This document shows positions 25,381 through 33,818 of a DNA stretch of 64,000 bases, piece by piece. Below the pieces are notes generated by a model. It made no database searches and was not told the origin of the DNA. It worked only from the letters and a program-made list of their open reading frames with translations. Source of the stretch: Flavobacteriaceae bacterium (GTDB taxonomy: Bacteria; Bacteroidota; Bacteroidia; Flavobacteriales; Flavobacteriaceae). The stretch lies in contig JAGYJF010000006.1 in the NCBI GenBank assembly GCA_018402135.1, forward strand, positions 62,001 to 126,000, read 5' to 3'. The position numbers were made by a program, and so were the translations under genes. The first letter of the stretch is position 1; each line of letters opens with the position of its first letter.

Positions 25381-25977
25381 ATGAAAATTCTATTATTAAT
25401 ACTATCTTTTTTAACTGTGTTGCCTGGATATAAATTATCAAACCATAACAGTATAGATGAGATGACAACGATAAAAGTTTTACCACAAAGTTCACTTAAA
25501 ATTAAAGGTAAAACAAACATCAGTAAATTTAGTTGTGCCTTTGAAATCACAAATATAGATAAGCCTATTCAAGTAAATTTTGATCAACAAAAGGATGGTC
25601 TTGAATTTCAAAACACCTATCTTATCTTAGAGAATGATTGTTTTGATTGTGGCAATAATATGATGAACAAGGATTTAAGAAAGTTGCTTAAATCTGATGA
25701 GTTTCCCTATATTCAGTTAAGTTTAAAGACGGTTCAAGCACATGCTTCTGCTCAGGTTTCAAGTGCAAAAGTTGACATTTCGCTAGCAGGAGTCACAAAT
25801 ACCTATTCCGTACCAGTTCATATTAATCAAGAAAATCTAACCAATCTTAAAGGTTCTTTGGCTATTGATATTGAAGATTTTAATTTAGAAGCTCCAAGAA
25901 AAATGTTGGGTACTGTAAAAGTTTCAAATCTAATCGAAATTGAATTCGATTTGAAAATACAGAATCTTGATAAATAA
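25381..25977 (+). CDS. second, diverged YceI-family protein
   Basis: A 198-residue protein with an N-terminal hydrophobic signal (about 1-20) and a YceI-like domain. It keeps the general order SSLKIKGKTNISKFSCAFEI, the MMNKDLRKLLKSDEFPYIQL stretch (equivalent to the 'MDKNTYKAL..YKQIKY' region of its neighbour), the SLAGVTNTYSVPV strand and the closing NLEAPRKMLGTVKVSNLIEIEF. It also has a pair of cysteines (CFDCGNN, about 98-101) absent from the first YceI. It is separated from the barrel gene by a terminator, so it has its own promoter. It ends three bases from the convergent DUF2807 gene. Confidence 0.82.
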   Translation: MKILLLILSFLTVLPGYKLSNHNSIDEMTTIKVLPQSSLKIKGKTNISKFSCAFEITNIDKPIQVNFDQQKDGLEFQNTYLILENDCFDCGNNMMNKDLRKLLKSDEFPYIQLSLKTVQAHASAQVSSAKVDISLAGVTNTYSVPVHINQENLTNLKGSLAIDIEDFNLEAPRKMLGTVKVSNLIEIEFDLKIQNLDK

Positions 25978-25979
25978 AA

Positions 25980-26810
25980 TCACTGTTCCTTTTTAAGAAG
26001 TTTTGCTGAACCGAGAAATTGTTTAATTTCAATTTTTGGATTACCATAGAGGTAGATTTCACTATTATCAGTAGCTTCTATTTCTATCAATTTTGAAACA
26101 TTAACAATGGCGGTACTTCTGCCTTCAATTTTAATCGTACAATTTTCTGTATTAAGATTTTTAGCAGTTAAACTAGATGAATTATCTACACGCAAAACAG
26201 CATTTTTTGCCTCACCTTCAATTGAAACCGATGCACGTTGATACATATCAATATTAAAAGTTTTAGAACTGACTAAGGCCTCAATTTTGGAATTATCACT
26301 AATTAAAAAACTTGTACTATCGGCTACCACATTAAGTCGGGATCTTGACTTATCTAGACTGTTGTAAGAAAAATTTGTGGCTCGTACATTCAAATAGGCT
26401 TTGGCATCTCCCGATGTTTTAAGGGTGACATCTTCCAGCTCTAAAGAAGTAAGTGAACGAACCTCAGCCTCATCTCGAGCTTCGATATGTTGTAAGTTTT
26501 CGTTGTAATTAATGGTAAGTAATACTTTTTTAGAACTTGTAATTTGTTGTGATGTAGATAAATTCAAAACACCATTTAAAACTTCAAACTGTATAACTTC
26601 ATGCAAATTGCTATCTGCTTCAACTTCTACTGAAGTTTTGTTATTATATACAATTTGGACATTCAAATTATTACCAACAATAAGTGTGTTGAAATCGTCA
26701 ACATAAGTTTGTTCTACGGTAACGTTTCTGTCTCCTTTTATTTTTTCTTGGGCAAAACTACCAAGAGAAATGCTTAAAAATAATATTGCAGCATATGTAA
26801 ATTTATTCAT
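25980..26810 (-). CDS. DUF2807 (head GIN domain) secreted protein
   Basis: A 276-residue exported protein (signal peptide about 1-20, ending SFAQ) with the DUF2807 right-handed beta-helix-like fold found in Bacteroidota. Repeated short strands are visible: FNTLIVGNNLNVQIV, VEVEADSNLHEVIQFEV, HIEARDEAEVRSLTS, and DNSEIYLYGNPKIEI at the end. It is convergent with the second YceI gene and follows the paralogue at 26944 in the same direction after 133 bases. Proteins of this type are usually encoded near PadR and PspC genes, as here. The role is undefined; envelope-stress sensing or surface adhesion has been proposed for related domains. Confidence 0.85.
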   Translation of the reverse strand: MNKFTYAAILFLSISLGSFAQEKIKGDRNVTVEQTYVDDFNTLIVGNNLNVQIVYNNKTSVEVEADSNLHEVIQFEVLNGVLNLSTSQQITSSKKVLLTINYNENLQHIEARDEAEVRSLTSLELEDVTLKTSGDAKAYLNVRATNFSYNSLDKSRSRLNVVADSTSFLISDNSKIEALVSSKTFNIDMYQRASVSIEGEAKNAVLRVDNSSSLTAKNLNTENCTIKIEGRSTAIVNVSKLIEIEATDNSEIYLYGNPKIEIKQFLGSAKLLKKEQ

Positions 26811-26943
26811 TTTGATTTATTTGCTATAACTAAAACAAATATATACAAAAACCATCCCAAACTGCCAATTGAGTTTGAAATGGTTGAGAATTATCATTGA
26901 ATTAATAAGAGTTTATAATTTTATTTCATTCAAATTGAGGCTA

Positions 26944-27666
26944 CTAGTCGCCTTTTTTAACTACATCGTCTGTTTTTGAAATTATCGCAGGATTGCCAAA
27001 ATATTTAACGCTTCCACCGCTGGAGGCAATAGCTTCAAGTTCCTTAACTACGGTAATAATAACATCGGAGCCACTGCTAGCTTTAGCATTTACTTTTTGC
27101 ACAATTAATTCTTTCGCTTTAATATCGGCGCCACTAGAGGCTTGTGCAGAAAGATTATTGGCGGTTCCATTTAATTTAATGTCGCTACCGCTGGATGCGT
27201 TAGTGTTTACCGTTGCTGCATCAATGGATAATTGAATATCACTGCCGCTATTTGCTGAAATCTCTAAATTTTCGGCTGCAATGGTAGTGTTTGAAAAAAT
27301 GTCACTACCACTAGTACCTTTAATTTTCTTGATGTTCACTACCTCTAGCATTACCTTTTTTGCAGCGGCATTGCCAATATTTTTTGAAGTGGTTATTTTT
27401 AAAATGCCGTCATTAACTTCGGTAATAATTAGTTCGTGAAGATTTTCATCGGCTTGAACTGCAATACTTTCTTCATTGCCTTGACTTATATAAACGTCTA
27501 AACCGTTACTGGCTTCAATACTGTGAAAGGATTCTGAAACCGCTCGTTGTTCCGTTTTAACTTCGCCATTTCCGCTAACGCCAAAAACCGAATTACCGTT
27601 AAATGAACAGGATAAAAATAATAGCCCTAAAAGACTCGACACAATAATTTTTGATAAGGTTGCCAT
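26944..27666 (-). CDS. DUF2807 (head GIN domain) lipoprotein
   Basis: A 240-residue lipoprotein (lipobox LFLSC, Cys20) with a DUF2807 domain. The central part is a conspicuous ladder of short repeats built on SGSDI or SGADI (ANSGSDIQLSI, ASSGSDIKLNG, ASSGADIKAKE, ASSGSDVIITV, ASSGGSVKYFG), consistent with coils of a beta-solenoid. It lies 113 bases downstream of the PspC-domain gene in the same direction, and a short tandem repeat occupies that gap. Together with the gene at 25980 it forms a paralogous pair. The function is unknown. Confidence 0.87.
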   Translation of the reverse strand: MATLSKIIVSSLLGLLFLSCSFNGNSVFGVSGNGEVKTEQRAVSESFHSIEASNGLDVYISQGNEESIAVQADENLHELIITEVNDGILKITTSKNIGNAAAKKVMLEVVNIKKIKGTSGSDIFSNTTIAAENLEISANSGSDIQLSIDAATVNTNASSGSDIKLNGTANNLSAQASSGADIKAKELIVQKVNAKASSGSDVIITVVKELEAIASSGGSVKYFGNPAIISKTDDVVKKGD

Positions 27667-27703
27667 GATAAAATTAATTTTTTGTTGATTAATAGTTTAA
27701 AGA

Positions 27704-27736
27704 TTGATGATTGTATTGATGATTGTATTGATGATT
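27704..27736. repeat. 12-bp tandem repeat, 2.7 copies
   Basis: The unit TTGATGATTGTA occurs at 27704-27715 and 27716-27727 with a partial third copy to 27736, in the gap between the PspC gene and the DUF2807 lipoprotein gene. Confidence 0.85.
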
Positions 27737-27779
27737 CTAAATATTATAGACTGAATTGTTAAATATAGTCTCTGAATGG

Positions 27780-29543
27780 TTAGTTGTTTTTTGATTTGAT
27801 TTCTACGCCTTCGTCGTTAATGTTTACTCTGATGTTTTTCGACTCACCTTTAATGCCTTTATTATCAATTTGCAAAGCTGAATCTTCAGAATTTATTTTT
27901 ATACCTTTATTATCGATTGTTACTCCCGTTGAATCGGTTTGAACATCGATATCAATTTTTAATTGTTTTTCATTGCAGTCTAAACATTTGATATCGTTGG
28001 TGATAATTTCTAGATAGTGATTTTCATAGTCGTTTTTCAAGATGTCATTGTAATAACTACTGTTTCTGTGATAGGTATAGGTGTTTTCGTCAGCGTACAA
28101 AATCGTTCCTTCAGGTAAGTATAATTCTACTTCAACTTTTTGATCTCTGTATTTGTTTTTGGAATCTGTTGTTAAATACCCATTTAAAAGCAGTTGATTG
28201 TTCTCTAATTTAAAATCATAATCGATAGCAGCAGCACGGTCTTTTGCAATTTGATAGCTTTTACCATTTGCATTTTTAGTCACGTTAACATAGGCCAAAG
28301 AATCTTTGGTCGATTTTACAATCAAGCGCACATTGGTGTTGTAAATTTGTTGTTGGTCCTTCTCATCGTAAACCAATTTATAACCTGAGCCGTATGAAAT
28401 TTTGTTTAAAACTTTACTGTATCGGCTTTCACCTTGCATTTTAAGATATAAAGTATCGTCGCTTTTAACATTGATAGTTTGGGTATTAGCTGTATTGGCA
28501 TCAAAAGCCTTTTCGTTTGCTTGAACTACGCCTATAATAACGAGTCCTAAAATTGACACCATCCAGATTCCAAGCAAAGAGTATTTGGCAATATTTCCTA
28601 TAGATTTTAAATTGTTGATTAGAATTTTTAAACCCAAATAAAACAAAAAGAAAAAGGGAATCGCAACAAGGAAAAACACTAAAACAGATATAAGCCAAAT
28701 AGGTACACTAGCAGCATTGGCCACTTTTATAAAATCCATTCCTGGTATATTAATTATATCGGTTACACCTACTGTAAATAATGCTATAATCAGACTTATT
28801 AATGTAGTTACACCAATGATTATTAATATAATACCTATAAATTTGGCAAAAAGCGTCAAGCAAAACATCAAAATTTCACCAATAGAATCAAAAAAAGTTT
28901 TGGAACTTGATTTCACCTTATTGCCGTATTTTTCGTAATCTACATTTTTAACCGATTCGGCAACATTATCAAATCCTGTTTTGATTTTTTTCTCAATATT
29001 ACTGATGTTCACTGCTTCACCTTTCATTATTAGTTTATCAGCAGTGGTTTTTGCCTCAGGAACTAAGATCCAAAATAATAGGTATATAAAGATAAAAGTG
29101 CCACCAGAGCCTAGTGCGAGTAAAATCCAAAATAATCTTAACCAAACAGCATCTATAGATAAATAATGTCCAAGACCGGAAGATACACCACCAATATAGG
29201 AATTGTCTGTGTCTCTAAACAGTTTTTTGGATGGTCGTTGTGCTTGTTTAGCTTGTGGTTCATCTTCAAAGATTTCTTCATCAACCAGATAGTCTTCAGG
29301 TTGACCCATAATGGTAATTACCTGATCAATCAGTTTGGAAGACACTACTTGCTTGTCGTTTTGCAGATGTTCGTTAAATAATTCAGCAATACGTGCCTCG
29401 ATATCCGCAATAATTTCAGAGCGACCTTGCGAATCTGTAAATGAGCGTTTTATAGCATCAAGGTAGCGTTGTAATTTAAGATAGGCATCTTCATCAATAT
29501 GAAAAAATATACCGGCTAAATTTATGTTGACTGTTTTATTCAT
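27780..29543 (-). CDS. PspC-domain membrane protein with C-terminal extracytoplasmic domain
   Basis: A 587-residue membrane protein. Residues 1-95 form a soluble alpha-helical region (NINLAGIFFHIDEDAYLKLQRYL). A PspC domain follows (about 105-165; KKLFRDTDNSYIGGVSSGLGHYL and a strong helix to WILVPEA). There are then several more hydrophobic helices (about 225-340) and a long beta-rich C-terminal domain (about 350-587) ending in repeats of IDNKGIK and EDSALQIDNKG type. Its start overlaps the end of the PadR gene by eight bases, so the two are co-translated. PspC proteins take part in membrane-stress responses. I infer that this one anchors such a response together with the DUF2807 proteins. 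Confidence 0.88.
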   Translation of the reverse strand: MNKTVNINLAGIFFHIDEDAYLKLQRYLDAIKRSFTDSQGRSEIIADIEARIAELFNEHLQNDKQVVSSKLIDQVITIMGQPEDYLVDEEIFEDEPQAKQAQRPSKKLFRDTDNSYIGGVSSGLGHYLSIDAVWLRLFWILLALGSGGTFIFIYLLFWILVPEAKTTADKLIMKGEAVNISNIEKKIKTGFDNVAESVKNVDYEKYGNKVKSSSKTFFDSIGEILMFCLTLFAKFIGIILIIIGVTTLISLIIALFTVGVTDIINIPGMDFIKVANAASVPIWLISVLVFFLVAIPFFFLFYLGLKILINNLKSIGNIAKYSLLGIWMVSILGLVIIGVVQANEKAFDANTANTQTINVKSDDTLYLKMQGESRYSKVLNKISYGSGYKLVYDEKDQQQIYNTNVRLIVKSTKDSLAYVNVTKNANGKSYQIAKDRAAAIDYDFKLENNQLLLNGYLTTDSKNKYRDQKVEVELYLPEGTILYADENTYTYHRNSSYYNDILKNDYENHYLEIITNDIKCLDCNEKQLKIDIDVQTDSTGVTIDNKGIKINSEDSALQIDNKGIKGESKNIRVNINDEGVEIKSKNN

Positions 29544-29880
29544 TGTTTTTGTTTTTTTGACGTGTAACTAAGTTTACAGCATGCTGTAAATCACTCCAAG
29601 TATTGTTAAGTTCGTTTAAAAATAATTTTCCTGTTTCGGTAAGACCGTAATATTTTCGTGGTGGTCCAGAGGTTGATTCTTCCCATCGGTAATTTAATAA
29701 CCCCGCATTTTTTAAACGCGTTAATAAAGGATAAATAGTGCCTTCAACCACAAGCAATTTGGCGTCTTTTAAGGTATCTAAAATTTCGGCTACATAGGCA
29801 TCTTCATCTTTTAGCACCGATAAAATGCAATATTCTAGAACACCTTTTCGCATTTGTGCTTTTGTGTTTTCTATCTTCAT
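29536..29880 (-). CDS. PadR-family transcriptional regulator
   Basis: A 114-residue winged-helix regulator of the short PadR type. The DNA-binding region is typical: MRKGVLEYCILSVLKDEDAYVAEILDTL, GTIYPLLTRLKNAGLL and the wing RKYYGLTETGK. It starts the operon and overlaps the PspC gene by eight bases, the usual pairing in Bacteroidota and Firmicutes, where the PadR protein represses its own operon. The ligand or signal is unknown. The leader contains a GATTGATTGATTGATG-like run at about 29917-29932, which could be part of the operator, but I see no clear PadR dyad. Confidence 0.93.
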   Translation of the reverse strand: MKIENTKAQMRKGVLEYCILSVLKDEDAYVAEILDTLKDAKLLVVEGTIYPLLTRLKNAGLLNYRWEESTSGPPRKYYGLTETGKLFLNELNNTWSDLQHAVNLVTRQKNKNNE

Positions 29881-29948
29881 TTGTTAATTCTTTTTAGTTG
29901 TGAATGTTCATTTTTTGATTGATTGATTGATGTATGATGATTAAAATT

Positions 29949-30395
29949 TTATTTAAAAAAATTGATGGTAAACGGATAGTTGTAAAAGTTGCCATCTCTG
30001 GCAGCTAAACTCGCTTTAACAATTAAAACCACTTCAATGACAAAGGCAATAACAGCAAAAAACACAAATCCACCAGTTAAATAGAAAAAGGGTGATGGTT
30101 TTTTAAAATTAAAATGAAAGTCCGGAAAATGAAATGAATTAAAAACATCAAATCCATTAAAAAAGGTAAAGGCAAAAAATGGCAAACTAATAGCGCCCAA
30201 AACCAGCGTATATAAAAGAATACTCATTTGAAAATTGATTATTTGCTTTCCGTGTTGGTCAATGAAAGGCGATTTGTCTTTGTGTAATATCCATAATATA
30301 ACAGGACCTATAAAATTCCCCAAAGGAATTATAAACCTACTAAAGGATGAAAGATGAACAAAAGTTGCAATGTTTTTTTGATGATTGTCTGGCAT
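29949..30395 (-). CDS. DUF4870-type small membrane protein
   Basis: Start placed at ATG 30395 (148 residues, MPDNHQKNIATFVHLSSF); a start ten codons further up is possible but looks non-native. The protein has the DUF4870 arrangement: an N-terminal helix with HLSSFSRFIIPLGNFIGPVILWIL, the conserved SPFIDQHGKQIINFQMSILLY turn, and two further helices, the last ending near KASLAARDGNFYNYPF. Such proteins occur widely with unknown function. It precedes the PadR gene by 68 bases in the same direction and may be expressed with it. Confidence 0.85.
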   Translation of the reverse strand: MPDNHQKNIATFVHLSSFSRFIIPLGNFIGPVILWILHKDKSPFIDQHGKQIINFQMSILLYTLVLGAISLPFFAFTFFNGFDVFNSFHFPDFHFNFKKPSPFFYLTGGFVFFAVIAFVIEVVLIVKASLAARDGNFYNYPFTINFFK

Positions 30396-30535
30396 GATAT
30401 AAGTATATAATAGTTGTCTATGCAAATATATATCTATAGAAAGGTATATTGCAATACATAGTACTAATATTTAACAAAAAATTAACAAATAGATATATTG
30501 GTTTATTCCTTACATTTATAACAAATTGTAAGTAG

Positions 30536-30991
30536 ATGACTATATCGCCAACCAAACTCAATACTTTTTTAATGTTTAAGTTACCAGCAGCTTATTTTTG
30601 TGGGGTTCGTACCAATTATTTAGATGATTTAAAATGCGTGGTAAGTGTAAAACATCGATGGATCAATCAAAACCCTTTTAATTCTATGTTTTGGGCTGTG
30701 CAAGGAATGGCGGCCGAACTTACGACCGGCGCATTGGTTATGAGCAAGATAAAGCAAAGTGGTCATAATATTTCTATGCTGGTCGCCAATAATAATGCAA
30801 GTTTTACCAAAAAAGCAACTGGTAGAATTACCTTTATATGTAATGAAGGTGACAAATTAAATACAGCTATTAAAACAGCCATCGAAACTGGTGAAGGCCA
30901 AACTATATGGATGAATGCAGTTGGCACGAATTCGGATGGTATTCAGGTTTCTAGTTTTAATTTTGAATGGACATTAAAAGTCAAATCTTAA
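30536..30991 (+). CDS. DUF4442 / hotdog-fold thioesterase-like protein
   Basis: A 151-residue cytoplasmic protein of the DUF4442 group, which adopts the hotdog fold of PaaI-type thioesterases. Consistent segments are KLPAAYFCGVRTNYLDDLKCVVSVKHRWINQNPFNSM at the N-terminus and MFWAVQGMAAELTTGALVM (the long hotdog helix), followed by antiparallel strands ending SSFNFEWTLKVKS. A catalytic acid is not obvious, so the reaction is uncertain. It precedes the TIGR00266 gene by about 110 bases in the same direction. Confidence 0.78.
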   Translation: MTISPTKLNTFLMFKLPAAYFCGVRTNYLDDLKCVVSVKHRWINQNPFNSMFWAVQGMAAELTTGALVMSKIKQSGHNISMLVANNNASFTKKATGRITFICNEGDKLNTAIKTAIETGEGQTIWMNAVGTNSDGIQVSSFNFEWTLKVKS

Positions 30992-31100
30992 TAAATGAAA
31001 CCGTTTTTTTAGTTTTTATTTTAATGAAAAGTGAATAACATGCTGTAACATATTTACCATTTTTATTACAAATATTGAAAATAACTTAATTTCAGAAACC

Positions 31101-31901
31101 ATGACAGCCCACGAAATAGATTACGTCATTTACGGCGAAGAAATGCAATACGTCGAAATTGAATTAGACCCACAAGAAGCAGTGGTAGCAGAAGCCGGTA
31201 ATTTTATGATGATGGAAGACGGTATAAAAATGGAAACCATTTTTGGGGATGGCTCTAAAAAGGATTCTAGTTTAATGGGTAAGTTGTTGGGTGCAGGTAA
31301 ACGGATTTTAACGGGTGAAAGTTTATTCATGACGGCTTTCTATAATGTGCTATCTGGGAAGCGTAAAGTATCTTTTGCAGCGCCTTATCCTGGTAAGATT
31401 ATCCCTATAGATTTAAGAGCTTTTAATGGTAAATTTATTTGTCAGAAGGATGCTTTTTTATGTGCAGCTAAAGGCGTGAGTATTGGTATTGAATTTTCAA
31501 GAAAGCTTGGCCGTGGCTTATTTGGTGGTGAAGGTTTTATCATGCAAAAACTAGAAGGCGACGGTTTGGCATTTGTACACGCTGGTGGTACGATGAATAG
31601 CAAAGAATTAAAAGCTGGAGAAAGTTTAAAAGTTGATACGGGCTGTTTGGTTGGGTTTACACAAACAATAAACTACGATGTTGAGTTTGTTGGCGGAATT
31701 AAGAACACCATTTTTGGTGGTGAAGGTTTATTTTTTGCCAAGCTTACCGGTCCAGGAACGGTTTTCGTGCAGTCGCTTCCGTTTAGTAGGTTAGCCGGTC
31801 GAGTTTATGCTGCTGCACCACAAACAAAAGGTAAAAGAAAAGGAGAAGGCAGTATTTTAGGAGGTTTAGGCGATTTACTCGACGGCGATAATCGTTACTA
31901 A
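31101..31901 (+). CDS. TIGR00266/AIM24-family protein
   Basis: A 266-residue protein of the AIM24/DUF124 family. Characteristic stretches are MQYVEIELDPQEAVVAEAGNFMMM, the glycine-rich LGRGLFGGEGFIMQKLEGDG, HAGGTM and IFGGEGLFFAKLTGPGTVFVQSLPFSRLAGR. The fold is a repeated beta prism without a known enzymatic site; the mitochondrial relative affects inner-membrane architecture. The C-terminus carries a basic-glycine tail (KGKRKGEGSILGGLGDLL). No signal peptide is seen. Confidence 0.92.
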   Translation: MTAHEIDYVIYGEEMQYVEIELDPQEAVVAEAGNFMMMEDGIKMETIFGDGSKKDSSLMGKLLGAGKRILTGESLFMTAFYNVLSGKRKVSFAAPYPGKIIPIDLRAFNGKFICQKDAFLCAAKGVSIGIEFSRKLGRGLFGGEGFIMQKLEGDGLAFVHAGGTMNSKELKAGESLKVDTGCLVGFTQTINYDVEFVGGIKNTIFGGEGLFFAKLTGPGTVFVQSLPFSRLAGRVYAAAPQTKGKRKGEGSILGGLGDLLDGDNRY

Positions 31902-32042
31902 GTCAAATATTTAACTTAACGGCTTGTTAAAAATTAAAATAAGAAATAGTAAATCAAATATTTTTTACTAAATTTAAAATTAATTAAAGCATGGCCTATA
32001 CCTAAAAATTACGTTTATTAATTCTTAAAAACTAATACAAAA

Positions 32043-32240
32043 ATGGCAAGAGCAATGTTTGAGTACACAAAAACTGTACTTGAGAAAGTTAGTTTTGATG
32101 CAAGTTTATTTTGTAAGGAAGTTCAAAAAGCTATGAGAAGGTTGTTGCCTTACGAAATAGAAGAATTAAGAATTTTTATACAGTCCCTAATTCATCAAAA
32201 CCCAGATTTAAATCAATGTTTAATTTATCTAAAAGCATAG
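32043..32240 (+). CDS. small hypothetical protein, 65 residues
   Basis: A short ORF (MARAMFEYTKTVLEKVSFDASLFCKEVQKAMRRLL...) with helical, charged composition and no membrane segment or signal. It is preceded by an AT-rich leader and followed within three bases by a perfect bidirectional terminator, which supports a real transcription unit. The sequence looks like a conserved small protein that recurs in Flavobacteriia, but I cannot name it or assign a function. Confidence 0.7.
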   Translation: MARAMFEYTKTVLEKVSFDASLFCKEVQKAMRRLLPYEIEELRIFIQSLIHQNPDLNQCLIYLKA

Positions 32241-32241
32241 T

Positions 32242-32268
32242 AAAAAGCGACTCGAGAGTCGCTTTTTT
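32242..32268. terminator. bidirectional rho-independent terminator
   Basis: An 11-bp perfect stem (32242-32252 with 32257-32267) and a CGAG loop are flanked by A5 and T6, so it works both ways: for the small ORF on plus and for oxyR on minus. Confidence 0.9.
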
Positions 32269-33205
32269 ATTTTGATTTCGGGCTAATGATTTCAATATTC
32301 TGAAACGCAATAGCGCCGCGGATTACTCCTGAAATAACCTTGTGAAGTGCCTCAATAATTTGCATTTTCAATTCACTCTTATGAAATATAATACTTACTT
32401 CCCTCGCAGGAATAGGATCTTCAAAATGTCGTAAATTTTCGTTTAGGTTTTCCTTAATTTCTAAAGTGTGTAAATAGGGTAGTAGTGTCATGCCTAAACC
32501 TTCGTTAGAAAGCCTAATCAAGGTTTCAATACTCCCACTTTCCAAATGAAACTTTCCTTCTGTTTCTATTTTAAACGACTTACATAGATTGATGACACCT
32601 TCTCTAAAACAATGTCCATCTTCAAGTAGCAACATATCGTCTATATCCAAATCCGCACTTACAATTTTATTCTTGTTTCTTAATCTGTGGTTTCTTGGTA
32701 TATAGGCAACAAATGGTTCGTAATATAAAACACGTTCGTTTATGCTATCTAATGCGAGCGGAGTGGCCACAATTGCGGCATCGAGGTGGCCATCGTTTAA
32801 TCTTATAATTATTTCGTCGGTGGTTAATTCTTCGATTATTAATTTAACTTTCGGGAATTTATTAATGAAATTACTTAGAAACATTGGTAACAAGGTTGGC
32901 ATAATCGTCGGTATGATGCCAAGTCTAAATTCGCCACCAATAAATCCTTTTTGTTGGTCTACTATATCTTGGATACGTTCGGCCTCGCTAACTATACTTT
33001 TGGCTTGTTGCACTATTTTTTTACCAACTTCCGTGAGTTCAATTGGTTTTTTATTTCTGTTGAAAATAATTATATCTAGTTCATCTTCTAACTTTTGAAT
33101 TTGCGTACTTAATGTTGGTTGCGTAACAAAACATTTTTCAGCTGCCTTGGTAAAATTTCTTTGTTCGGCAATGGCAAGGACGTATTGAAGCTGTGTAATG
33201 GTCAT
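32267..33205 (-). CDS. oxyR: hydrogen-peroxide sensing LysR-type regulator OxyR
   Basis: A 312-residue LysR-type activator. The helix-turn-helix lies at about 1-60 (NFTKAAEKCFVTQPTLSTQIQKLEDELD). The regulatory domain has LLLEDGHCFREGVINLC, which places the peroxidatic and resolving cysteines at 199 and 208, exactly the numbering of E. coli OxyR, so a peroxide-sensing disulfide switch is very likely. It is divergently transcribed from the dps gene across a 103-base space, a classic OxyR target arrangement. It shares a bidirectional terminator with the small ORF at 32043. Confidence 0.95.
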   Translation of the reverse strand: MTITQLQYVLAIAEQRNFTKAAEKCFVTQPTLSTQIQKLEDELDIIIFNRNKKPIELTEVGKKIVQQAKSIVSEAERIQDIVDQQKGFIGGEFRLGIIPTIMPTLLPMFLSNFINKFPKVKLIIEELTTDEIIIRLNDGHLDAAIVATPLALDSINERVLYYEPFVAYIPRNHRLRNKNKIVSADLDIDDMLLLEDGHCFREGVINLCKSFKIETEGKFHLESGSIETLIRLSNEGLGMTLLPYLHTLEIKENLNENLRHFEDPIPAREVSIIFHKSELKMQIIEALHKVISGVIRGAIAFQNIEIISPKSK

Positions 33206-33268
33206 GACTATTCATTTAAGCTATAAAAATATAAAAAGTATTTATGCTTTCTATACTAAAGTGCGCTT

Positions 33269-33276
33269 TATTTTTG
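33269..33276 (+). promoter_or_regulatory. -7 element of the dps promoter
   Basis: TATTTTTG matches TAnnTTTG and lies 32 bases before the chosen dps ATG, in the oxyR-dps intergenic space where OxyR is expected to bind. It also shows that a start at 33198, upstream of the promoter, is wrong. Confidence 0.6.
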
Positions 33277-33308
33277 GTATATTGAAGAGAATTAAAACAT
33301 TAATAATT

Positions 33309-33788
33309 ATGACATTAAATAGTATAGGATTAAACGAAAATAAGGCCAAAGATTTGGCAAATGACCTGAATAGCTTACTCGCCAATTTTCAAGTATATTA
33401 TCAAAATTTAAGAGGAGTTCATTGGAATATTAAAGGAAAACGCTTCTTTGATTTGCATGTTAAATTTGAAGAATTATATACCGATGCCAATATAAAAGTA
33501 GACCAAATTGCTGAGCGTATTTTAACCTTAGGGTCAACACCATTACATACTTTTGATGATTATGCAAAAGTGGCTAAAGTACCAGTTGGTAAAAATGTTT
33601 CGGAAGATGAAAAATCAGTGAAGTTAGTAGTAGATTCATTAACCGAATTGCTAAACATTGAACGGGCAATTTTAGATAAATCTGATGAGCTGAATGACGA
33701 AGGTACTAACGCTATGATGAGTGATTTGATCACCGAACAAGAAAAAACGGTTTGGATGTTTAAAGCTTGGTTAGGCGAAAGCGTATAA
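33309..33788 (+). CDS. dps: Dps-family ferritin-like DNA-binding/iron-storage protein
   Basis: A 159-residue Dps protein, a dodecameric ferroxidase that uses peroxide to store iron and protects DNA. Start chosen at ATG 33309 (MTLNSIGLNENKAKDL); a longer frame from 33198 overlaps the oxyR start and lies upstream of the -7 element. Ferroxidase-site residues are in the typical NLRGVHWNIKGKRFFDLHVKFEELYTD stretch (His, Asp, Glu). The C-terminus TEQEKTVWMFKAWLGE is canonical. It is divergent from oxyR, so peroxide induction is likely. Monocistronic with its own terminator. Confidence 0.94.
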   Translation: MTLNSIGLNENKAKDLANDLNSLLANFQVYYQNLRGVHWNIKGKRFFDLHVKFEELYTDANIKVDQIAERILTLGSTPLHTFDDYAKVAKVPVGKNVSEDEKSVKLVVDSLTELLNIERAILDKSDELNDEGTNAMMSDLITEQEKTVWMFKAWLGESV

Positions 33789-33818
33789 GAAAGAGAAAAA
33801 GAAAAATTGCCATAAGAA

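Noticed and set aside
29881-29945. PadR operator dyad
   Set aside because: Only a run of GATT repeats is visible; no convincing ATGT-N-ACAT type palindrome could be found by eye.
33198-33308. N-terminal extension of Dps
   Set aside because: The frame is open but starts at the oxyR start and lies upstream of the -7 element; the family N-terminus begins at 33309.
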